Source: Campylobacteraceae bacterium
GTDB lineage: Bacteria; Campylobacterota; Campylobacteria; Campylobacterales; Arcobacteraceae
Assembly: GCA_013215945.1 (NCBI GenBank)
Contig: JABSOM010000002.1
Coordinates: 248,001-312,000 of the forward strand
DNA length: 64,000 nucleotides
Direction of reading: 5' to 3'
Part shown: one piece after another, positions 55,438 through 63,309 of the stretch
How the letters are laid out: each line of letters starts with the position of its first letter
Numbering within the stretch: position 1 is the stretch's first letter
Made by a program: the position numbers and the translations under genes
The notes under the pieces: generated by a model
Told to the model about the DNA's origin: nothing
What the model saw: the letters and a program-made list of their open reading frames with translations, nothing else
The model's database searches: none

Positions 55438-55679
55438 ATTTAAAGGTGCCTGTCCCCTTTTTTTCTTTTTTTGAAGTAACTACTGTAGACAGGAAGAAGA
55501 CTGTATAAGGGCATAACTGTAGGCAAAATTTTGATTTTTCATCAAATTTCTTATTTCGTAAAATTTAAGATTTATTTAAGCTAAATTGGAAATTACTTCT
55601 GATATACTTCTGATATATCAGTTGATATATCACTAATTTAAGGTGTTATATTATTACTATATTACTTAGATGTAAATAA

Positions 55680-55823
55680 TTAGTACAAAATATTAAATTA
55701 GCTAAAACTGCTGCTAACATAGGTAATAAAAATGTTAGAGAACCTAGACTTCCATTATATGGAAAAGAAAGAGAAGCAGTTCAAGCTGTAATCGATTTAG
55801 GTTTAAAAAACAGACCAAATTAA
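55680..55823 (+). pseudogene. C-terminal fragment of a DHDPS-family protein
   Basis: The frame reads NIKLAKTAANIGNKNVREPR then LPLYGKEREAVQAVIDLGLK and NRPN before a stop. This is the usual end of dihydrodipicolinate synthase/N-acetylneuraminate lyase-type proteins (PRLPL.G.ER..V.......RP). The frame has no start and a stop codon at 55677-55679, so only the tail survives. A complete family member begins 43 bases later, so this may mark an earlier copy lost by deletion or recombination. Confidence 0.65.
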
Positions 55824-55865
55824 CAACACTATAATAATATAATTTAGACAAAACAAAAGGATATA

Positions 55866-56846
55866 ATGATGAATAAAAGAGAAGCAAGTAATACAGATTG
55901 GCTTTATACGGTTATGCCGGCCGTTTTTACATGGCTAAAAGAGTCAGAATCCGGTGCTCTTGAAATTGACTTTGATGAAACACGAAGACAGGCTGAATAT
56001 GTTTTAAAAGCTCAAGGAAAGGGCGGAAGCAGAATGGGCGGACTTGTCGCTTCTGGTACTTTAGGTGAGAATAGTTACCTGAGCAACGAACAACGTCTTT
56101 CTTTACTTAAATCCCTTTCTGAAGTTGCTAAAGAATATAATGTTCCATTGATCAGTGGAGCTGTGGCAGAAACAAAAGAAGAGATTGCTAAAATCATTGC
56201 AGGACTAGCAACGGTTGGTGTGGATACTGTTATGGTTATGCCTCCAAAAACTAAGGCACTTCCTTCTGATGAAGATATGTATGCGTACTATGCTCTTGCT
56301 GCAACAGCTGCAAAAGAGGCAGGCGTAACAATTATGCCTTACAACAACCCTGATGCAGCCGGATATCATGCGATCTCAACAAATATTCTTAGAAAACTTG
56401 CTGAGCTACCTGAAGTAGTTGCTCTTAAAATATCGACTATAGATGTTTCAACTATTGAAACACTGATGTTAGAGAACAAAGATTTAAAAATCTTGGCAGG
56501 TGTTGACACTGTTACTGTATATGCTGGACTTGCTGGAGCATGCGGTGGTATTACCGGTGTAGGTACTGTATTCCCAAAAGCTAGTGTTACTATGCAGGAG
56601 TATGTTTTAAAAGGAGAATGGGCTGAGGCATACAAAGTTTCTCAGGCTATGAACTCTATTTCATATCTTGATGGTCAACCGCTGCTTATGGAATACCTTA
56701 AGTTTGCAATGGGAATTCATCATAATGATGCTGTTGGAGGACTTCGTACTCTTGGTAAAAAATTAACTCCAGAGCAAATTGAAGATGTTCGCGCAAGATA
56801 TACTCTAGCAAAAGAAAGAGTTGATGCATTGGGTTTATTAGACTAA
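55866..56846 (+). CDS. DapA/NanA-family (DHDPS superfamily) class I aldolase
   Basis: 326 aa. VASGTLGENSYLS (GxxGE-type, ~62-74), catalytic-type Tyr159 in MPYNNPD and Schiff-base Lys188 in VVALKIS fit the DHDPS/NAL superfamily; ACGGITGVGTVFP is the pore-side loop. Many such proteins act on 2-keto-3-deoxy sugars or are of unknown substrate, so DapA itself is not claimed. The gene shows more G/C at third positions than its neighbours, suggesting recent transfer. AAAAGGATATA precedes the start; two ATG codons are adjacent. Confidence 0.88.
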   Translation: MMNKREASNTDWLYTVMPAVFTWLKESESGALEIDFDETRRQAEYVLKAQGKGGSRMGGLVASGTLGENSYLSNEQRLSLLKSLSEVAKEYNVPLISGAVAETKEEIAKIIAGLATVGVDTVMVMPPKTKALPSDEDMYAYYALAATAAKEAGVTIMPYNNPDAAGYHAISTNILRKLAELPEVVALKISTIDVSTIETLMLENKDLKILAGVDTVTVYAGLAGACGGITGVGTVFPKASVTMQEYVLKGEWAEAYKVSQAMNSISYLDGQPLLMEYLKFAMGIHHNDAVGGLRTLGKKLTPEQIEDVRARYTLAKERVDALGLLD

Positions 56847-56874
56847 TCCTTCTAAATATTCTGCAAAATTCCTG

Positions 56875-56920
56875 GGACAGTATACCTAATTGACTAAATA
56901 GTTAAATAGGTATACTGTCC
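56875..56920. repeat. GGACAGTATACCTA palindrome (second repeat family, intact copy)
   Basis: GGACAGTATACCTA (56875-56888) and TAGGTATACTGTCC (56907-56920) are perfect 14-base inverted repeats around an 18-base loop. It lies 28 bases after the aldolase gene and can act as a terminator. Half-copies are at 52091, 55276, 57651 and possibly 61437 and 48992. Confidence 0.8.
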
Positions 56921-57034
56921 TTCGAACTTCTAAATGTAAATCTTACATAAAACGTGCATGATATAGATATTATTAAGGCTTATTTATATATTATGTACTA
57001 CTAAATAAAGAGTTATGTCTCAGAAGGTTAAATT

Positions 57035-57520
57035 ATGTCTATTAGCTTAATTTCAGAAAATTCATGGAATAGTATTCTAAAAATTCAAGAAGAGGCTTAT
57101 ACCGATATTTTACCTGAAGATATAAATGTGCTTAAAAGTAAGTGGATTTCATCTCCCAATACTTGTGCTGTTTACCTAAATAATGACAATAAAGTTTTAG
57201 CTTATCTATTAGCCCATCCATGGGCGAGTGAAGTACCACCTAAGTTACATGAAAAGAGCCAGATTACTAATAGCATAAATCTATATTTACATGATTTGGC
57301 TTTAGCGCAAGAGGCAAGAGGCAAAGGTATAGCTAAAAACTTAGTAACTAACTTAATAGATAAGGCCAAATCACAGGGCTTCGCTAAAATATTTTTGGTA
57401 GCTGTTCAAGGATCAGATACGTTTTGGGCTAAGTTTGGATTTATAGTTAAACCTAATGCGTTAATTTGTCCGAGTTATGGGGATGATCCCAAATTAATGA
57501 CATTAGAGTTAACGAAATAA
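57035..57520 (+). CDS. GNAT-family N-acetyltransferase
   Basis: 161 aa. Acetyl-CoA motif A is ALAQEARGKGIAKNLVTNLI, followed by AKIFLVAVQGSDTFWAKFGF, typical of GNAT motif B. The substrate is unknown. AGAAGG lies upstream of the ATG at 57035. It is an isolated gene between repeat fragments. Confidence 0.9.
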   Translation: MSISLISENSWNSILKIQEEAYTDILPEDINVLKSKWISSPNTCAVYLNNDNKVLAYLLAHPWASEVPPKLHEKSQITNSINLYLHDLALAQEARGKGIAKNLVTNLIDKAKSQGFAKIFLVAVQGSDTFWAKFGFIVKPNALICPSYGDDPKLMTLELTK

Positions 57521-57650
57521 CAAGGGTTTTCAAGTCGAACAAATTACACTTGGTTTTTTGTTTGCACTTCACTTATTTTAGCCAAATGCAATTTACCTCT
57601 TAAAACGGCCTTAGATTACCTTTGATTTCACTTTTAAAATAATAGGAAAT

Positions 57651-57683
57651 TGACTAAGTAGTTAATTAGGTATACTGTTCCAA
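57651..57683 (+). repeat. GGTATACTGT half-palindrome
   Basis: ATTGACTAAGTAGTTAATTA then GGTATACTGTTCC matches the loop and right arm of the palindrome at 56875-56920 with a few changes; the left arm is absent. It runs into the upstream region of the aminotransferase gene. 57521-57650 has no gene. Confidence 0.65.
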
Positions 57684-57715
57684 GAATTCTATTGATTAAA
57701 AAACAAAGGTTGATG

Positions 57716-58846
57716 ATGCACTTTAGGACTAATCCATTAGATATTAATTTGGAACACATTCGGTCTTTTTTTCCTCTTACAAAAGAAACTGTTTATCTTA
57801 ACAGTGCTTCTCAAGCTCCTTTAAATACCTTAGTATATGATAGACTTCAAATGCTTTTGAAGAGAGAATTAAATCCTGCTTTAAAAAAACCTTTTAATCG
57901 TGATGATATACGAATATTACTCTCAAAATTATTGGGTGGTTCTCCTAGAGAATATGCTTTGACTGCTAGTACTGGTCATGGTTTGGGAATGATTTCTCTA
58001 GGTATTGATTTTAAGAGAGGCGATAATATTATAATTCCAGAACAAGAACATTGGAATAATACCTTTCCTTGGTTAAACCTTGAAGAAAAAGGTGTTGAAA
58101 TTAGATTTGCTAAAATAAATGAAGACAATAGCATAGACCCAGAATCCATTGAAAAACTAATTAATAATAAAACAAGAGTAGTTGCTATTGCTGCTGTAAG
58201 ATTCAATAGTGGATTTAGACCCAATTTAGCTGTAATAGCAAAAATAGCACATAAGAATGATGCATTGTTTGTTGTTGATGCTGCACAAGCAGCTGGAATG
58301 CTTCCTCTTGATGTGCAAAAAGATGGAATTGATGTAATGTCTGGCTGTGGTTTTAAATGGTTATTAGGTATGCACGGAACGGGGTTTTTATATGTTAATA
58401 AAAGAGTTATAAAAAGAATTAATCCCATCTTACCTGGTATGTTTTCAGCTGATGCTGTTTATGATAAACTTTCTTATCATGAGGACTCTAGGAAATTTGA
58501 GACTGGAACACTTGCTTACACACTTTTTGATGCGTGGAGAGAAGGTTTACAATTATTACTTGATCTTGGCATAGATAATATTTATGAAAAAGCTTTAGAG
58601 AACACAGATATTTTGATTGAAGGTCTTAGAAAAAAGAACTATCAAATAGTTTCCCCTACAAAAAAACGTGAAAACAGAACAGCTATTGTTCATTTTAATG
58701 CAGGTTCTTTAGAAAAAACAAAAGCTCTTTATATAAAACTAAAAGAAAACGATATTCAAGTCTCTTTACAGGCTTCAAATATAAGAATAAGCCCCAACTT
58801 TTTTACTACAAAAGAAGAGTTAAGAAAATTCTTAGCTGTGGTATAA
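57716..58846 (+). CDS. Class-V aminotransferase-fold (SufS/NifS-like) PLP enzyme
   Basis: 376 aa from ATG 57716; ATG 57713 and a TTG at 57692 are in frame. AAAGG (57705-57709) is best placed for 57716. Fold type I motifs: YLNSASQAPLNTL, AAVRFNSGFRPNL, VDAAQAAGMLPLD and SGCGFKWLLGMHGTGFLYV with the PLP Lys. It resembles cysteine desulfurases and isopenicillin-N-epimerase-like enzymes; a desulfurase Cys is not obvious, so desulfurase activity is doubtful. Alone between repeats. Confidence 0.85.
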   Translation: MHFRTNPLDINLEHIRSFFPLTKETVYLNSASQAPLNTLVYDRLQMLLKRELNPALKKPFNRDDIRILLSKLLGGSPREYALTASTGHGLGMISLGIDFKRGDNIIIPEQEHWNNTFPWLNLEEKGVEIRFAKINEDNSIDPESIEKLINNKTRVVAIAAVRFNSGFRPNLAVIAKIAHKNDALFVVDAAQAAGMLPLDVQKDGIDVMSGCGFKWLLGMHGTGFLYVNKRVIKRINPILPGMFSADAVYDKLSYHEDSRKFETGTLAYTLFDAWREGLQLLLDLGIDNIYEKALENTDILIEGLRKKNYQIVSPTKKRENRTAIVHFNAGSLEKTKALYIKLKENDIQVSLQASNIRISPNFFTTKEELRKFLAVV

Positions 58847-58858
58847 GAAGACAGAAAT

Positions 58859-58945
58859 GGGGTCTGAGAAATGGGGTCTGACCCCAAATAGTAAATTCCT
58901 TAGTTAAAACTTAAAACACATTAGAATAAATGGTGAGAGGCACCT
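58859..58945 (+). repeat. REP-like element, copy 3
   Basis: GGGGTCTGAG (58859) then intact GGGGTCTGACCCC (58873-58885), TAGTAAATTCC, TTAGTTAAAACTTAAAACAC (58900-58919), ATTAGAATAAATGGTGAGAG and GCACC. Begins 12 bases after the aminotransferase stop. The doubled head is like the tandem duplication of copy 1. Confidence 0.8.
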
Positions 58946-59289
58946 TTAATTCCTCTTTATCTTGAACTATCAGCCTTGTTTGAGGCACCTAAGAGAACTT
59001 ATAATGAAATTAACAACTCAATAGCCTTTTGTACTCTAAAGAGTCTTCTATTGTAATGTTTAGTCTATTAAGGAGTGAATTTGGATAATATACTTCAAAT
59101 AATTCATATGAACATATGGAATTAAACAATTATGTTAGTAAACGTAAAAGAGAAGATATAATACATAAAATAAAAAGTAGCGACATTTTATCAAAGAAAA
59201 AATAGTTAAATACCCAATCAAGACTATTTATGTGACAATACAAAATCAAAAAATATATTAGCAAATATAAATACTAAGGAAATATTAAA
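58946..59289. other. Intergenic region with a possible gene remnant
   Basis: A short frame at 59116-59205 (29 aa, MELNNYVSKRKREDIIHKIK and SSDILSKKK) is open upstream to a stop and looks like the tail of a lost gene, but nothing identifies it. The rest of this stretch is AT-rich without repeats that I recognise. It includes the promoter of the 254-aa gene. Confidence 0.4.
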
Positions 59290-60054
59290 ATGGAAACAAT
59301 TTATTCAAAAAAAAATCATCAAGAAATTAACACTAAAGTTTTATTTAAATCATCTGAATTTAAAGAGAGTGTAATGAAAGAATCTGCAGAAATATTTGCA
59401 CTTATATCACGGACAACAAGATATATGCCAGAAATAGTTCACAAAGGAGATTCTCTTAATATAATTTCCTATTTTGACAAAATGAAAGAATTATACTTCA
59501 GCGAGCGTTCTATTAAAAATATGAGAGATATGTCATTAAGTAGATGTTTTTTCAACACAGAAGCTCAAGAATTTAACCTTGAGATGATAGAAAAAGAGCT
59601 AAAAGAATCAGGGGAATTTTCAAGCATAGAAGATATATTTAAAGCGTGGGAAGAGCACCCTGTAAATCAAGTTTCATTTTTAACTCCTCTTTATCATATG
59701 GGTTATTTTTTGGTTTTAGCAGAGATTTCAAATAACAAAAATTTAAAAAATAAACTTAAAAACAGAGCTTCGAGTTTTTTAAGAGCTTACTTTAAATTAG
59801 AAGAATATAACGCTGTTATTGATTATAAAGTTGATGTAAATATAAAATCTTTAACTTTTACAGAGCTAATAGCCCAATGGATGTCTTTTATTAATTCATT
59901 TTTAAGTGATTTTTCTGTTTATTTAATTAAATCTGAACAAAAAGTGACTTATGAAAATAAAGATGAAATAGTGTTAAATTTTAAAAATATAATGAAAGAT
60001 ATTAAACCAAAATCTCTTAATATTAATGAAGCGATTTTGACTTACTTAAAATAA
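59290..60054 (+). CDS. Hypothetical 254-aa protein
   Basis: Not recognised. 254 aa, soluble, helix-rich, starting METIYSKKNHQEINTKVLFK. It includes FLTPLYHMGYFLVLAEISNN and a hydrophobic helix LIAQWMSFINSFLSDFSVYL. AAGGAAATATTAAA precedes the start. It lies between the third REP-like copy and the MazEF pair, so is likely an accessory gene. No catalytic motif is evident. Confidence 0.65.
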   Translation: METIYSKKNHQEINTKVLFKSSEFKESVMKESAEIFALISRTTRYMPEIVHKGDSLNIISYFDKMKELYFSERSIKNMRDMSLSRCFFNTEAQEFNLEMIEKELKESGEFSSIEDIFKAWEEHPVNQVSFLTPLYHMGYFLVLAEISNNKNLKNKLKNRASSFLRAYFKLEEYNAVIDYKVDVNIKSLTFTELIAQWMSFINSFLSDFSVYLIKSEQKVTYENKDEIVLNFKNIMKDIKPKSLNINEAILTYLK

Positions 60055-60127
60055 AGAAAAGATGTAACTGTCAGCATTTTCCTAAACTATATTTGTTATG
60101 TAACTTTAATAGTTAATACATTACTTG

Positions 60128-60166
60128 TTGACAGATATATGTTCTTATGATATACTTTGGATATAC
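60128..60166 (+). promoter_or_regulatory. Promoter and repeated operator of mazEF
   Basis: TTGACA (60128-60133), 17 bases, TATACT (60151-60156). GATATAC occurs twice, at 60149-60155 and 60160-60166, one helical turn apart over the -10 box and start site; autoregulation by the MazE-type antitoxin is expected there. Confidence 0.7.
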
Positions 60167-60181
60167 ATAGAAAGGTAAATT

Positions 60182-60427
60182 ATGACAGCAATTATTTCAA
60201 GTTGGGGAAATTCACAAGGGCTAAGAGTTCCAAAACATATTATGAAAGAATTAAATTTATCTATTGGTGATAAAATGAATATTGTAATTGAAGATGAAAA
60301 AATAGTATTAGAACCAATCAAACAGACTAGAATAAAATATAATATTAATGATTTAGTTAAGCAGTTACCTAGTGATTATAAAGTTAATGAAGAATTTGAT
60401 AATAAAACTGGATTAGAAGAGTGGTAA
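60182..60427 (+). CDS. mazE: MazE/AbrB-type antitoxin
   Basis: 81 aa. SpoVT-AbrB swapped-hairpin DNA-binding domain at ~1-47 (IISSWGNSQGLRVPKHIMKE, LSIGDKMNIVIEDEKIVLEP), then a toxin-binding tail (~48-81) ending KTGLEEW. AGAAAGG precedes the ATG. It overlaps the MazF gene by 7 bases. Confidence 0.9.
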   Translation: MTAIISSWGNSQGLRVPKHIMKELNLSIGDKMNIVIEDEKIVLEPIKQTRIKYNINDLVKQLPSDYKVNEEFDNKTGLEEW

Positions 60428-60753
60428 AATACATTCCTGAACAAGGAGATATTGTAGCTTTGAGTTTTGATCCACAAAGTGGACATGAACAAAAAGGACG
60501 AAGACCTGCAATAATTATCAGTAATAAAGTATTTAACAAACATCTTGGGCTTGCTTTTGCATGTCCTATAACTAACACAAAAAGAAATTCTCCTTTTCAT
60601 ATTGAAATTGATAGTGAAAATATAACAGGTTTTGTCATGGGTGAGCAAATGAAATCAATAGATTATAACTCTAGAAATATTAAATTTATTGAAAAAGCAA
60701 ATCAAAAAACTATGAATGAAATATTAGGTATTATTGATAGTATCATACAGTAA
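60421..60753 (+). CDS. mazF: MazF-family mRNA interferase toxin
   Basis: 110 aa with a GTG start inside the end of mazE. PEQGDIVALSFDPQSGHEQK, GRRPAIIIS, FACPITNTKRNSPFHIEI and GFVMGEQMKSIDYNSR are conserved MazF/ChpB segments (Arg of GRRPAI and Thr of PITNT). Ribosome-independent RNA cleavage is the family activity; cleavage site unknown. Confidence 0.93.
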   Translation: MVKYIPEQGDIVALSFDPQSGHEQKGRRPAIIISNKVFNKHLGLAFACPITNTKRNSPFHIEIDSENITGFVMGEQMKSIDYNSRNIKFIEKANQKTMNEILGIIDSIIQ

Positions 60754-60802
60754 AAGCATAATAAAAAAACTACACTTAAGAGAATAAATCTCCACTTCTA
60801 AA

Positions 60803-60870
60803 AAATAAAACTACATTCCCCACGGCACTTATCCTGACGTTGATAAAGCTAAATCCTTTTATCTTTTAGA
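60803..60870 (+). repeat. Second copy of the 54451-54517 repeat arm
   Basis: AAATAAAACTACATTCC, ACGGC, then TTGATAAAGCTAAATC and TTTTATCTTTTAG match 54451-54517 with changes. The right arm of the inverted repeat is missing here. It lies between mazF and the convergent GNAT gene. Confidence 0.65.
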
Positions 60871-60897
60871 GAGATTGAATGCTCTTGAATGCATTTG

Positions 60898-61347
60898 CTA
60901 TTTAGTTAAGGATTTACGAAAAACCACCATTGACGAAAGGCTAAAATCATGCTTTTGGTAAAACCTATGAGCGCCTTCATTATCATGATCTGTTAATAAG
61001 GTAATTCGCTTACATCCTTTCTCTCTCGCAAAATCTATAGCTCGTTCTAAGAGCTTACTACCAACACCAGAGCCACGACCTTCTTTGGATACTACCATAT
61101 CCTCAAGTATACCAACTCGGGCTCCAATCGCTGTAGATACGGTATATAAGATATTTACCATTGCGATGATATTGTCATTTTCTCTAACAATTAAAATATC
61201 TCCAACATCATCATTCTTTATTACCGATGATAATCCTCGAATTTGAGAATTACGATCAGATTTGAATTCTGATTCTTGGGTAAAAAGTGAATCTAATAGA
61301 TCACATAACACAGGGATATCTGAGCTTTTTGCAATTTCAATTTTCAT
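60898..61347 (-). CDS. GNAT-family N-acetyltransferase
   Basis: 149 aa. Acetyl-CoA site in EDMVVSKEGRGSGVGSKLLE and the following RITLLTDHDNEGAHRFYQKH are standard GNAT motifs A and B; the chain starts MKIEIAKSSDIPVLCDLLDS. Substrate unknown. Slightly richer in G/C than its neighbours by eye. Converges toward mazF. Confidence 0.92.
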   Translation of the reverse strand: MKIEIAKSSDIPVLCDLLDSLFTQESEFKSDRNSQIRGLSSVIKNDDVGDILIVRENDNIIAMVNILYTVSTAIGARVGILEDMVVSKEGRGSGVGSKLLERAIDFAREKGCKRITLLTDHDNEGAHRFYQKHDFSLSSMVVFRKSLTK

Positions 61348-61469
61348 AATTTACTTGAATCCTTTTTATATATAACTGTTTATTTCTTGCATTATATATC
61401 AATATTACTTTAGGAATTAAGAATTTAGAATTCCTGGGACTTATACTTAATTAAGAAAATGGCCTTCCT

Positions 61470-61527
61470 CTCATTAGTAACTTATCTTAGTTAAAACTTA
61501 AGATATATTAGAAAAGGTGTCCGGCAC
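61470..61527 (+). repeat. REP-like element, copy 4 (degenerate)
   Basis: CATTAGTAACTTATC then TTAGTTAAAACTTAAGATAT (61487-61506), ATTAGAAAAGGTG and TCCGGCAC. The palindromic head is replaced by GGCCTTCCTCT. Just before it, CCTGGGACTTATACTTAATT (61431) resembles the second palindrome family. Confidence 0.65.
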
Positions 61528-61602
61528 AAATTTATAAAGAAAATTTAGAGTAAAATGTTTATAATTGCTTTTTAATAAATTGTTATAGTATAAGGAAATT
61601 AG

Positions 61603-62049
61603 ATGTACGAACATGGTTCTTATAAGATTAAAGTTATTAATCAAACAATAATTGTTGAATGCTTTGATTCTTGGAATATTGAAACTGTATTAAGATTTTG
61701 TAAAGAGTATAAAGAAATGGTAGAAGAGATAAAGTCTAAACCTTGGGCGTGTTTAGTAGACTTGAGTCAATGGGAATTATCAACACCAGATATGTGGGAT
61801 GAAATATATAAGTTGAATGAATGGAGCAATGATAAAAATCAAAAATATGAAGCTGTTATTTGTTCCTTATCTTTGCAAGAAAAATTAGTGAATAATAGCC
61901 ATAAAGCTTTTATTAATGTTGAAAGTAATTTTTTTAAAAATATTGATCAAGCATGTAATTGGTTAACTAGTATTGGTGTATTAAATATTGAAGAAGCTAG
62001 TTGTCTGATGGTAGGTAAAGAAAAAATGGGGTCTGACTCCTATTCGTAA
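61603..62049 (+). CDS. Hypothetical 148-aa protein (STAS/SpoIIAA-like)
   Basis: 148 aa starting MYEHGSYKIKVINQTIIVEC. The alternating beta/alpha pattern with KPWACLVDLSQWELSTPDMW in the middle resembles SpoIIAA/STAS-like proteins, but no conserved Ser is certain. The last seven residues (GSDSYS region) and the stop are encoded by a REP-like repeat that begins at 62028, so the original C-terminus was probably different. AAGGAAATTAG precedes the start. Confidence 0.65.
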   Translation: MYEHGSYKIKVINQTIIVECFDSWNIETVLRFCKEYKEMVEEIKSKPWACLVDLSQWELSTPDMWDEIYKLNEWSNDKNQKYEAVICSLSLQEKLVNNSHKAFINVESNFFKNIDQACNWLTSIGVLNIEEASCLMVGKEKMGSDSYS

Positions 62050-62069
62050 ATTCCTTAGTTAAAACTTAG
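62028..62069 (+). repeat. REP-like element, copy 5, inside the end of the 148-aa gene
   Basis: GGGGTCTGACTCC (62028-62040, one change from the perfect palindrome), TATTCGTAAATTCC, TTAGTTAAAACTTAG (62055-62069). The stop codon TAA of the upstream gene lies inside it. Confidence 0.75.
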
Positions 62070-62128
62070 AAATTACACCCTAGAGGGAACAAATCCACTT
62101 TTTTAACGTGGATACTGAGGTGTGATTT
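62070..62128. repeat. Hairpin repeat ACACC...GGTGT between convergent genes
   Basis: AAATTACACC (62070-62079) pairs with GGTGTGATTT (62119-62128), nine of ten; inside it TCCAC (62094-62098) pairs with GTGGA (62108-62112). It probably ends transcription of both convergent genes. A left-half copy is at 55223. Confidence 0.65.
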
Positions 62129-62131
62129 TAA

Positions 62132-62476
62132 TTAGGGACAATAAGGACAATCATAATCTGTATTCTCAGGTTTTATGGGGTGGCTTTTATTATCTATTTT
62201 CTTTTTATCAAAAGCATGATAATTTTTGCACTCTTTTACAAAAGCACTTTTAGGGCTTGAAGCATAGAAGAATTTAAATCTTTTATATTTATTAATCCAA
62301 TTTTTAATTTCAGAATTTATATCTGTATCAGAACGACCATAATATTCAACTACAAATAGACCACTTTTACTTTCATGTCCTAAAGCAAAGTTTCCAGCTG
62401 ATATTTCTGTGATTTCATAATCTACACTCTTAGCTGTTAATACATAAGAACTTTTCATTCCAATAGATCTTTTCAT
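62132..62476 (-). CDS. Hypothetical protein with C-terminal CPYCP motif
   Basis: 114 aa from ATG 62476, with AAGGA 7-8 bases upstream. The chain has YVLTAKSVDYEITEISAG, a KNWINKYKRFKFFYASSPKS segment and a C-terminal KPENTDYDCPYCP. The end CPxCP, after a His-Pro, suggests a metal site and recalls small uncharacterised proteins ending in a CPxC after an HP..P motif. No function known. Confidence 0.6.
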   Translation of the reverse strand: MKRSIGMKSSYVLTAKSVDYEITEISAGNFALGHESKSGLFVVEYYGRSDTDINSEIKNWINKYKRFKFFYASSPKSAFVKECKNYHAFDKKKIDNKSHPIKPENTDYDCPYCP

Positions 62477-62580
62477 ATATTTTCCTTACAATCATTTTTT
62501 CCATGATATTTATACTAAGCGTAAGATACCATCCTTTCACTGAAAATACAGCAAATAAATGAGGGAAGGCACCTTTAAAT

Positions 62581-63177
62581 TTATACTTTAGATAATCCCA
62601 ATCTAAATACATCAATAGCATCTTCAACCATGATAGAATATTTTCTTTCTTCTATTTTAAAAAAGCCTTTATGTAAAATAATACCATCAATCATACTTAC
62701 TAATACTCTTGCAAAAGTTTCTGTGTTTAGTGTAGGTTTAACTTGATTGTTTTGTATAAGTATTTTAAAGTTTTGTGCATAAAAATATCCTATTTTGTCA
62801 AATAAATTTTTATAATCCTTCATAAATACATCTGATGAAAGTTTAGAACCAAAGGCTTCAAAAAAGATTGGTATAAACTTACTATCTTCTTCATTTATTA
62901 ATAATGCATTTTTGATATATTCTAATAATTGTTCAAGTGTTTGGCAATACTCTTTGGGTAATAAATCATTTAAAAGCTTTTTAAAATGCAGTTCTGTAAT
63001 ACTTGATATTAAAACATCTTTAGATTTAAAATAAAGATAAAGTGTTCCTTTTGCAATATTAGTTTCATTTGCTATTTGATCCATTGTTGTTTTATTAAAT
63101 CCATATTTTAAAAATGATTGTAAAGCAGCATTTATTATGCTCTTTTTCATGAGTTCTTTATCTACAATTTTGGGCAT
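62581..63177 (-). CDS. TetR/AcrR-family transcriptional regulator
   Basis: 198 aa. N-terminal HTH: IINAALQSFLKYGFNKTTMD, QIANETNIAKGTLYLYFKSK, DVLISSI. The C-terminal helical domain (~60-198) is a ligand pocket. Divergent from the NmrA-type gene 132 bases away; two near-identical palindromes in between make autoregulation and repression of that gene likely. Confidence 0.93.
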   Translation of the reverse strand: MPKIVDKELMKKSIINAALQSFLKYGFNKTTMDQIANETNIAKGTLYLYFKSKDVLISSITELHFKKLLNDLLPKEYCQTLEQLLEYIKNALLINEEDSKFIPIFFEAFGSKLSSDVFMKDYKNLFDKIGYFYAQNFKILIQNNQVKPTLNTETFARVLVSMIDGIILHKGFFKIEERKYSIMVEDAIDVFRLGLSKV

Positions 63178-63207
63178 TATATTCCTTATTTAATACTATA
63201 TTATATT

Positions 63208-63290
63208 ATGACTTATTAGTCATTAAAAGTTTAAGTTCTCTTGACATTATATAAAATATTAGCTAGTATTTATTATGACTTAATAGTCAA
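63208..63290 (+). promoter_or_regulatory. Divergent regulatory region with two TetR-type operators
   Basis: ATGACTTATTAGTCAT (63208-63223) and TGACTTAATAGTCA (63276-63289) share TGACT...AGTCA arms. A promoter TTGACA (63241-63246), 17 bases, TAGTAT (63264-63269) points to the NmrA-type gene and the second operator covers its start site. The first operator lies near the TetR promoter. Confidence 0.75.
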
Positions 63291-63309
63291 TTTAAAACAA
63301 GAGAAGAAA

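Noticed and set aside
57521-57650. Sequence after the GNAT gene considered as an integron attC site
   Set aside because: It starts at a cassette-like position, but I could not pair a proper R'/R'' and L'/L'' set, and there is no integrase or array of cassettes.
62430-62627. 65-codon frame on the minus strand
   Set aside because: It overlaps the start of the 114-aa gene and the end of tetR in other frames and has low-complexity hydrophobic content; it is a shadow.
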